From NCBI RefSeq assembly GCF_900094885.1, contig NZ_FMBL01000002.1:132697-196696 (forward strand): 64,000 nucleotides of DNA, in the 5' to 3' direction. The position numbers and the translations under genes were made by a program. Of the stretch, positions 57,767 through 64,000 are shown piece after piece. The notes under the pieces were generated by a model. The model did no database searches, had not been told where the DNA came from, and saw only the letters and a list, made by a program, of their open reading frames with translations. The DNA comes from Bifidobacterium commune (GTDB lineage: Bacteria > Actinomycetota > Actinomycetes > Actinomycetales > Bifidobacteriaceae). Positions within the stretch are counted from its first letter, which is position 1, and each line of letters opens with the position of its first letter.

Positions 57767-60700
57767 TCAGTCCTTGTCGGGCGCCGAAGTATCTCGATCG
57801 GAGCTGTTCAGATGGGATGCGGTATCTGACTCAACGTCCGAATCTGCATCGCTCTCGTCGGTCGCGGCCGCTGCAGCGGCCGCGATTTGCGCGAGTTTCG
57901 CCTTCACCGCCGGACTTGAGCCTTTTGGCGCCTGTACCTCGGAAGCACTGCCGCGTCCATGCTTGTTGGTTTGCACAAACGGGTCGCCCCCTTTCATGGC
58001 GTACGGGTCAGCCGTATCGACGGAGATGGTGGGTTCATTGTGGAGGATGAAGCCGCGGCCCTTGCAAGTCGGGCACTCCTCGGAGAACGCCTCCACCAAG
58101 CCCTGGCCGATGCGCTTGCGGGTCATTTGCACCAGACCCAGCGACGTGACCTCGGCCACCTGGTGCTTGGTGCGATCGCGCGCGAGGCACTCAACCAGAC
58201 GACGCAGCACCAAGTCACGGTTCGCGGGCATCACCATGTCGACGTAATCGATCATGATCATGCCGCCGATGTCACGCAGACGAAGCTGGCGCGCGATCTC
58301 TTCGCTCGCCTCAAGGTTGCACCGCGTAACGGTCTCCTCAAGTGACTTGCCCTTACCGATGAACCGTCCTGTATTGACGTCAATGGTGGTCATGGCTTCG
58401 GTGCGGTCGATAACGATCGAGCCTCCGCTGGGCAGATAGACCTGACGCTCCATGCCCTTGCGCAGCTGCGAATCGATCTGCCAGCGATCGAACACATCCT
58501 TGCCCTCATGTTCCTCGGGATCCCAGCGTTCAAGCCGGTCCTTGAGATCCGGGGCCATGGTGTCGAGATATTCCTCAATCCGGTCGTAAACCTTGTTGCC
58601 TTCGACGATGAGCTTGGAGAAGTCATCGTTAAAGATATCGCGCACCACGCGGATGGCGACGTCCGGTTCGCCCTGCAGGAGCTTGGCACGCTTGCCGTTG
58701 CGGTAAAGATTGAGTTTCTCCTCAATCTTGTCCCACTGGCGCTTCAGGTTCTCGAGATCCTTCTCCAAGGCCTCTTCACTGGCACCTTCGGCCGCGGTGC
58801 GGATAATCACACCCATTCCCTTCGGGGCGATTCTTGAGATGATGGACTTGAGCCGGCCACGTTCATGCTCGGGCAGTTTGCGGCTGACGCCGGTCATGCC
58901 GCCCGAAGGCACAAGAACGAGGAAACGGCCCGCAAGCGTGATCTGCGAAGTGAGGCGAGCACCCTTGTGTCCGATCGGATCCTTGGTGACCTGTACCAGA
59001 ACGGGATCGCCGGCCTTGAACGCGTGTTCCATGCGCCTGGGCTGACCTTCGAGACGCGTGGTGTCCCAGTTGACCTCGCCTGCGTATAGCACGCCGTTGC
59101 GGGGCTGGCCGATGTCCACGAACGCGGCTTCCATGCTGGGCAGCACGTTCTGTACACGACCGATGTAGATGTTGCCGACTGTGGCGACTTCCTGGATGTC
59201 GGAGACGTAATGTTCAACAAGGACGTTATCTTCGATGACGGAAATCTGGGTGTGCGGGCCGCGCTCACGGACCACCATAAGGCGGTCGACGTTTTCGCGG
59301 CGGGCAAGAAAGTCCTGCTCGATCAGCTGGTTCTGGCGGCTGCGTTCGCGACGGTTGTCACGTCGGCGCTGCTTCTTGGCCTCAAGGCGGGTGGAACCCT
59401 CGATATCGGTGATTTCATCGATGTACTGCTGCTTGCGCGAACGACGCGAGGAAGAGACGCGCAGGTTATCACTCTCGCTTTCCTCGCCCTTGGAACCGCG
59501 GCGACGGCGACGGCGACGAGTCAGCGGCTGGTCTTCGCTGTCCTCTTCACTCTCGCGCCTACGGCGTGTGCGACTGCGACGATCATCGTCGTCATCCTGC
59601 TCATCGGCATCAAAAGCAGCGCGCCCGGACCGGGAATTTCCGCGGTTGCCACGGCCCGAACGCTCGCTGCCCCGGCTTCGACGCGTGCGCGAACCGGACT
59701 GCTCGGCCTCAACGTCGTCGATTGGACGATAAATGATGTCGTCGTCCTCGAGATCTTCCTCAATCAGCTCGATCTCGTCGGCTGCATGACGCTCCTCGGC
59801 GTTGAGCCTACGGCGTCGGCGGGTGCGGCGTTCGCTGCGAGTGACGGCCTCTTCGTCGTAAATATCGTCAATATCGTCGTCATCGTCCACACGGGGCAGA
59901 CGGTCGACCACGCGGGAGATGTTCTCGCCCTCGTTGCGGTAGTCACGATCATTCGACGTCCTGCGCTTTGATGAAGACCTTCCTGCGCGGGACTCGCGTT
60001 CCTCATTCTGCTCCGGAGCATCGTCGGCGACACGGCGCGACTGGCTTGCACGAGAGGAGCGACGCGTCATTTTGCGCCCGCCATCCTCGTCCTCGTCCTC
60101 GTCCTTGGTCTTGCGTGAAGTTGCGGGCTCATAATCGTCGCCCTCACCGGGAAGCACCGGCTCGCGAAACAGCAAGGATGTCATCGGACGGGATGAGTGT
60201 TGCGCGTCATGGTTTGACGACTCATGCGACTCATGGGTCTGTGCATAGCCATCGTGATCCTTGACGGTTTCGCTGGCGGACTGTTCACGAACTTCAACAG
60301 CGAAATCCACCTCGGACGACTTGCTGCGCGACCGCGCGCGCCCACCGGAACGGCGTGTGCGACCGGATGCGATCGGCTGTTCCTCGGCCTCATCGGCGGT
60401 ACGCCGCTTCGAACTGCGCTTTCGTGTTGCGGGCTCCTCGCTCGCATCTTCGTTTTCCTGAACGCGGCTGCGCGTGCGCGTCCTTCGTGTGGTCTTCGCG
60501 GTCGATTTCTTAGACGCATCGGCTGTTTCAGATGCGGTTTCACGGCTTCTTGAAGTCTTCCTCGCCTTTGGAGCATCCTCAGGCTGTACCCCTATCGGTT
60601 TCTCCCCATTGGCGGAAGCCTTCGCGGTTTCCTGTTCCTCGACTTTCAGCGCAACAGTGACACCGGCCGCTCCTGCGCCGCGAACCACACGGCGACGCAC

Positions 60701-60817
60701 TGCGCGACGACGGGGTGCGGAAGTACCGTCCGCGGAAGAAGTCGGAGAAGACGAACTGGTTTCGTTTTGTTTGGCGTCGTCGGTGTGTTCGACCCCGCCT
60801 CGGGTTGTTCTGGGCAC
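57767..60817 (-). CDS. rne: Ribonuclease E/G with very long N-terminal disordered region
   Basis: 1016 residues from GTG 60817, chosen because AAGGAG lies 5 bases upstream; an ATG at 60847 in frame has no site. Residues 1-520 alternate Arg-rich and Asp/Glu-rich tracts without fold, probably an RNA and protein scaffold, at the N-terminus rather than C-terminal as in E. coli. The catalytic core follows: S1 domain at about 525-600, DNase I-like part with [10 protein letters not shown] (about 810) and MIMIDYVDM (about 857), and the Zn link CPTCKGRG at about 914. Endonucleolytic mRNA decay and rRNA processing. First in the rne-rplU-rpmA order. Confidence 0.95.
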   Translation of the reverse strand: MPRTTRGGVEHTDDAKQNETSSSSPTSSADGTSAPRRRAVRRRVVRGAGAAGVTVALKVEEQETAKASANGEKPIGVQPEDAPKARKTSRSRETASETADASKKSTAKTTRRTRTRSRVQENEDASEEPATRKRSSKRRTADEAEEQPIASGRTRRSGGRARSRSKSSEVDFAVEVREQSASETVKDHDGYAQTHESHESSNHDAQHSSRPMTSLLFREPVLPGEGDDYEPATSRKTKDEDEDEDGGRKMTRRSSRASQSRRVADDAPEQNEERESRAGRSSSKRRTSNDRDYRNEGENISRVVDRLPRVDDDDDIDDIYDEEAVTRSERRTRRRRRLNAEERHAADEIELIEEDLEDDDIIYRPIDDVEAEQSGSRTRRSRGSERSGRGNRGNSRSGRAAFDADEQDDDDDRRSRTRRRRESEEDSEDQPLTRRRRRRRGSKGEESESDNLRVSSSRRSRKQQYIDEITDIEGSTRLEAKKQRRRDNRRERSRQNQLIEQDFLARRENVDRLMVVRERGPHTQISVIEDNVLVEHYVSDIQEVATVGNIYIGRVQNVLPSMEAAFVDIGQPRNGVLYAGEVNWDTTRLEGQPRRMEHAFKAGDPVLVQVTKDPIGHKGARLTSQITLAGRFLVLVPSGGMTGVSRKLPEHERGRLKSIISRIAPKGMGVIIRTAAEGASEEALEKDLENLKRQWDKIEEKLNLYRNGKRAKLLQGEPDVAIRVVRDIFNDDFSKLIVEGNKVYDRIEEYLDTMAPDLKDRLERWDPEEHEGKDVFDRWQIDSQLRKGMERQVYLPSGGSIVIDRTEAMTTIDVNTGRFIGKGKSLEETVTRCNLEASEEIARQLRLRDIGGMIMIDYVDMVMPANRDLVLRRLVECLARDRTKHQVAEVTSLGLVQMTRKRIGQGLVEAFSEECPTCKGRGFILHNEPTISVDTADPYAMKGGDPFVQTNKHGRGSASEVQAPKGSSPAVKAKLAQIAAAAAAATDESDADSDVESDTASHLNSSDRDTSAPDKD

Positions 60818-61161
60818 AAAAGCTCCTTGACGACATGCTGCAATCATGTCGATTTATCCGGCCACCTACAGCTCTGGCGCCACGCTCTCACCGTGAACAC
60901 GCTACGATTGCGCTTGTAGACGGCAATCTAAAAGTCATCACGTTCAGACAGCGGACACCGTCACTCGCTGATTGACACGCGAGGGGATCGACGCCGTCGG
61001 AATTCGGTAACTTGCAGTATTACCTTTACCATTATACGTCCATATTGGCAACCAAAGAGACGAATGCCATCCCCTACCGCACGAAACGGAGGAAAACAGG
61101 TGAATTTCTGCCGACTTTTACCCGGTCAGCCGTTATGGAATGCGATCGGGCATATGCGTCG
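60818..61161 (-). promoter_or_regulatory. Promoter and leader of rne
   Basis: 344 bases between dapE stop and rne start. On the minus strand a TATAAT lies at 61031-61036 with no good -35 at 17 bases. About 200 bases of leader would follow, long enough for RNase E autoregulation, but I see no defined structure. No terminator for dapE is obvious. Confidence 0.4.
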
Positions 61162-62349
61162 CTAGTGTAGCCACTCTTCCAAAATGTCGGCAAGCAAGAT
61201 GATCTGGCTTTCGGGAATCTGCTCGTCGGCCTTATGCGCCAAAAGCGGCGAACCGGCTCCGAGGTTGACGGCGGGGACGCCGATGGCCGAGAAACGGGCC
61301 ACATCGGTCCATCCGAGCTTGGCCTGCGGTGCCAGCCCGGTCTTACGTTGGACCAGTTCAGCCAAAGAAACCGCAAGAGGAGCATCCATGCCGGGACGCG
61401 CCGACGGGGACTCGTCCTTCATCTCGATGGAGAACCCTTCAAACATGCCGCCGGTGGCCTCATGCTCGCCGGCGCCCAGTTCCGCGCCCGTATCGGCTCC
61501 CATCATCACTGCCTTGGCAGCGGGCAGATCCTTGTCCGGAGCGAAGCGGTAATTGACATGGACTCGACATTCATCGGGGATGACGTTGGTGCCCTTGCCT
61601 CCTGAAATGAGCGTGGCATTGACGCCTTCGCGGTAGGTCAGGCCGTCCACTTCGATATCTTCGGGCTCATAGGTGGCAAGACGGTTGAGGATTCGCGCGG
61701 CTTTGTGAATTGCGTTCTGCCCCATCCAGGCACGAGCGGAATGGGCAGCGACGCCGTGGGTGACGACATCGAAGCGTATGGTGCCGTTGCAGCCGCCCTC
61801 TATGCCGCAATCGGTTGGCTCTCCGATGATGGCGAAATCACCCTGAATCCAATCTGGATGCACCTGGGCCACTTTGCCGAGACCATTCTTTTCCGCCGCC
61901 ACCTCTTCGTGGTCATAGAACACGTAGGTGAGGTCGTACTTCGGCTCCTTCATCGTAGCCGCAAGATAGAGCATCACCGCGTCGCTGGCCTTCATATCAG
62001 TGGCTCCACGTCCGAGCATGACGCGCTCGCCAGGATTGGCTTTCTCCACGTCTTCACGAATGCGTTCATCGCCCGGTTCGAGCCAGACCGGCGGGAAATT
62101 GTCGATAACCGGAACGGTGTCGATGTGCCCGGCCAGCACCACCCGTTGCACACGGCCGAGGGAGGTGGACGCAACCACCGTATCGCCCATGCGGTGAACC
62201 GTCAGGTGCGGCTGATCGCGCAGCAACGCCTCGATCTCGTCGGCGAGCGCCGTTTCATCATCGGAAACCGAATATACGTTCATCAACGCTTCGAACAGCC
62301 CGTTGAGCGCGGCCTCGCGTGTGACCGACTGCTTTATCGTCAAACTCAT
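61162..62349 (-). CDS. dapE: Succinyl-diaminopimelate desuccinylase
   Basis: 395 residues. M20 metallopeptidase: LAGHIDTVPV (metal His, Asp), GRGATDMKAS (bridging Asp), DHEEVAAEKNG (Glu-Glu catalytic base), IGEPTDC and LGWTDVARF with the final His near the end. It belongs to the actinobacterial DapE branch that supplies diaminopimelate or lysine. A lysine route in bifidobacteria uses the succinylase path. GATAGGATGAG precedes ATG. Confidence 0.93.
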   Translation of the reverse strand: MSLTIKQSVTREAALNGLFEALMNVYSVSDDETALADEIEALLRDQPHLTVHRMGDTVVASTSLGRVQRVVLAGHIDTVPVIDNFPPVWLEPGDERIREDVEKANPGERVMLGRGATDMKASDAVMLYLAATMKEPKYDLTYVFYDHEEVAAEKNGLGKVAQVHPDWIQGDFAIIGEPTDCGIEGGCNGTIRFDVVTHGVAAHSARAWMGQNAIHKAARILNRLATYEPEDIEVDGLTYREGVNATLISGGKGTNVIPDECRVHVNYRFAPDKDLPAAKAVMMGADTGAELGAGEHEATGGMFEGFSIEMKDESPSARPGMDAPLAVSLAELVQRKTGLAPQAKLGWTDVARFSAIGVPAVNLGAGSPLLAHKADEQIPESQIILLADILEEWLH

Positions 62350-62624
62350 GGTCTCATCCTATCGAACCCGTGCCCATATTCCGGCTTCCATTTTATTAGC
62401 GATGTCTTGATTGGGCGCCCCGCCCACGTTTTTTGCCTCTTCACTTCCTTGCCGTTACGTTCCCATCCCGCCGTATATACATTCGTTGATTCAACGGAGG
62501 AACCATGATGCCCAATAATACCGGTTGTAAATGTAGCGCTGTGAGATAGGACTTCACAAACGGCGAAAAAACGAGCATCATGGTATGTGTTACGAGATTC
62601 GTCGACTTGTGCGAGGAGTGGATC

Positions 62625-63566
62625 GTGGGCTTGCTCAGTGCGATGCAGGGATTTGTGGTCATCGCCATCATCATCGGCACCGGCTATGCTACGGCACGGC
62701 TAAATATCGGCGGACCAAGCGCGCAAATGGTGCTTAACCGTTATGCATTCTTCGTCACAAATCCGTTCCTGATGTTCGCGATTCTTTCCAAAGAGCCGAT
62801 TGCGAACATCTTCAACCAGTCAATTGTTGTTGCCTTCTTTTCGGCTGTGGCCACCGGCGCGCTGTTTTTGCTGCTCAACAGATTGTTCTTCCATATGGGG
62901 CCCGCGGATGCGACGGTTGGCACACTCAATTCGCTGTATCTGAACTCCAACAACATCGGCCTGCCAATCGCCACATACATTTTGGGCAATCCCACGCTGG
63001 TGGCCCCCATCCTCGTCATGCAGCAGGCGATTTTCGCACCGATCGCGCTTACCGTGCTGGACTATGCGGCCACGGGCAAGATTTCGTTCAAACGAGCGCT
63101 GGGGCAACTTCTTCGACAGCCGTTACTAATCGGTTCATTGGGTGGGATTCTGGTTTCCGTCATCAGTGCACGGACTGGCTTCTACCCGATTCCGAAGTTC
63201 ATCTACGATCCGATCTACATGATCGGGCAGGCGGCGGTGCCAATGATTCTGATGGCATTCGGCATGTCGCTGCACGGCACACGGCCGATGGAAAACAAAA
63301 GCTCGCGCCCGGCCGTCATTGCCGTTACGGTGCTGAAAAACGTGGTGATGCCGTTGATCGCGTTCCTCATCGCGTTCTTCATCATGGAATTCCGCGGCAA
63401 GGTGCTTTATGCCTGCGTTGTGCTGGCGGCGCTGCCTGCTGGGCAGAATGTATACAACTTCGCGGCGCGATACAACGTCGGAACCACATTCGCACGTGAC
63501 GGGGTGCTGATTTCCACAATTACCAGTCCATCCGTCATCGCCCTCATCGCCGCGCTGCTGGACTGA
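62625..63566 (+). CDS. AEC-family transporter (auxin efflux carrier type)
   Basis: 313 residues from GTG 62625 (GAGGAG upstream); an ATG 15 codons earlier lacks a site. About ten membrane segments in two halves. The SNNIGLPIATYI and PAGQNVYNFA motifs are those of the AEC/membrane-transport family, which exports or imports small organic anions. Substrate unknown. It is divergent from dapE. Confidence 0.87.
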   Translation: MGLLSAMQGFVVIAIIIGTGYATARLNIGGPSAQMVLNRYAFFVTNPFLMFAILSKEPIANIFNQSIVVAFFSAVATGALFLLLNRLFFHMGPADATVGTLNSLYLNSNNIGLPIATYILGNPTLVAPILVMQQAIFAPIALTVLDYAATGKISFKRALGQLLRQPLLIGSLGGILVSVISARTGFYPIPKFIYDPIYMIGQAAVPMILMAFGMSLHGTRPMENKSSRPAVIAVTVLKNVVMPLIAFLIAFFIMEFRGKVLYACVVLAALPAGQNVYNFAARYNVGTTFARDGVLISTITSPSVIALIAALLD

Positions 63567-63692
63567 TAGTGTTGCCGGGGCGACACGGTTGTCACTGGAT
63601 CTTCCGACGAATGTGCTGAATGAGGCAAGCATGTTGGCCCGAAGTCGATAAACCGAACTGAGCGGACAGAAAACACTGAACCGAAGTTGCAG

Positions 63693-64000
63693 CTACTGGC
63701 TGCGTTTCTCCTGTGCAAGGTGGTTGAGACGGGCGATGAAATTGGGCCAATCGGCATGCATTGCGGTGAGCAGTTTGCGCTTGGGCACTTCATCGACCGG
63801 AACCCATTCGATCGCCATGCTTTCATCGTCGTTGGCATGCGGGTCGACACTGCGGCCCGGGCGTTCGAAAGCGAAAACAGTCGTATAGGCCCAAGGTCCG
63901 TGTTCCTCACGATACGTGCCGACCACCTCGATGTCCTCGGGGGTGATGTTGGCCTCCTCATAACTTTCGCGCAACGCGCCTTCGATAGGGCTTTCACCGT
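63693..64000 (-). CDS. Nudix hydrolase, 5' part cut by window end
   Basis: The frame runs from the stop at 63693 to the window edge. The visible C-terminal part begins with the Nudix box (GESPIEGALRESYEEA, REXXEE pattern with Tyr in place of the usual residue) and continues with VVGTYREEHGPWAYTTVFAFER. This is an ADP-ribose or (d)NTP-type Nudix enzyme by general form; substrate not decidable. It is convergent with the AEC gene. Confidence 0.82.
   Translation of the reverse strand, partial: GESPIEGALRESYEEANITPEDIEVVGTYREEHGPWAYTTVFAFERPGRSVDPHANDDESMAIEWVPVDEVPKRKLLTAMHADWPNFIARLNHLAQEKRSQ

Noticed and set aside
59210-59971. 253-codon plus-strand frame inside rne
   Set aside because: Hydrophobic-looking product arises from reading Arg/Asp-rich codons of rne in reverse; no start signal.
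62412-62432. Small GC hairpin followed by T residues upstream of the AEC gene
   Set aside because: The stem is only about 6 bp and no plus-strand gene ends there, so a terminator is not supported.

Overview
The window reads as a chromosomal segment of a member of the Bifidobacteriaceae, most likely a Bifidobacterium. The strongest support is the run rne-rplU-rpmA-obg-proB-aspartate aminotransferase-tRNA-Trp-secE-nusG-rplK-rplA. Further support comes from long N-terminal extensions on RNase E/G and NusG, a complete galactose (Leloir) gene set, an alpha-galactosidase locus, and a BspA-type cell-wall protein. Species cannot be assigned from sequence reading alone. The complete upper mevalonate operon may help narrow it.

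Layout. 1-2.1 kb: 3' part of a sortase-anchored leucine-rich-repeat surface protein and its hairpin. 2.2-6.6 kb: membrane protein, MutY lacking its iron-sulfur cysteines, TrmL-like methyltransferase, and the UPF0210/ACT-domain pair. 6.8-12.1 kb: AraC regulator, GH36 alpha-galactosidase and GPH-family sugar symporter. 12.2-15.8 kb: thiolase, HMG-CoA reductase and HMG-CoA synthase, one operon read right to left. 16.1-19.7 kb: DeoR-galT-galK operon. 19.9-33.9 kb: class A PBP, Crp-like regulator, lipoate ligase with a permuted domain order, TM2 protein, leuB, oligopeptidase B, orphan gcvH, L,D-transpeptidase, NudC, a hydrolase and a DUF4916-like protein. 34.1-38.8 kb: thioredoxin and a cell-wall group (G5/DUF348 lytic enzyme, galE, DUF348-polysaccharide deacetylase).

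38.9-44.8 kb is a decayed exopolysaccharide locus. rmlA, the fused rmlCD and a sugar-phosphate priming transferase are all broken by several frameshifts or stops, while rmlB stays intact. An AT-rich stretch without recognisable genes lies inside it. A DHA2 drug exporter and a membrane-anchored HNH nuclease follow.

48.0-60.8 kb is the conserved translation and transcription block. It is interrupted between rpmA and obg by about 1.6 kb carrying the wreck of a second BspA-type surface gene. The 3' flank of that wreck matches the flank of the intact surface gene at the left edge. dapE, an AEC-family carrier and the start of a Nudix gene finish the window.

Together the genes feed galactosides into the Leloir pathway (alpha-galactosidase, symporter, GalK, GalT, GalE). 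UDP-galactose and dTDP-sugars would then supply cell-surface polysaccharide, but the rhamnose branch appears dead. The least explained items are the lipoylation pair (a permuted ligase and an orphan GcvH with no visible dehydrogenase), the clusterless MutY, and the intact rmlB among pseudogenes.
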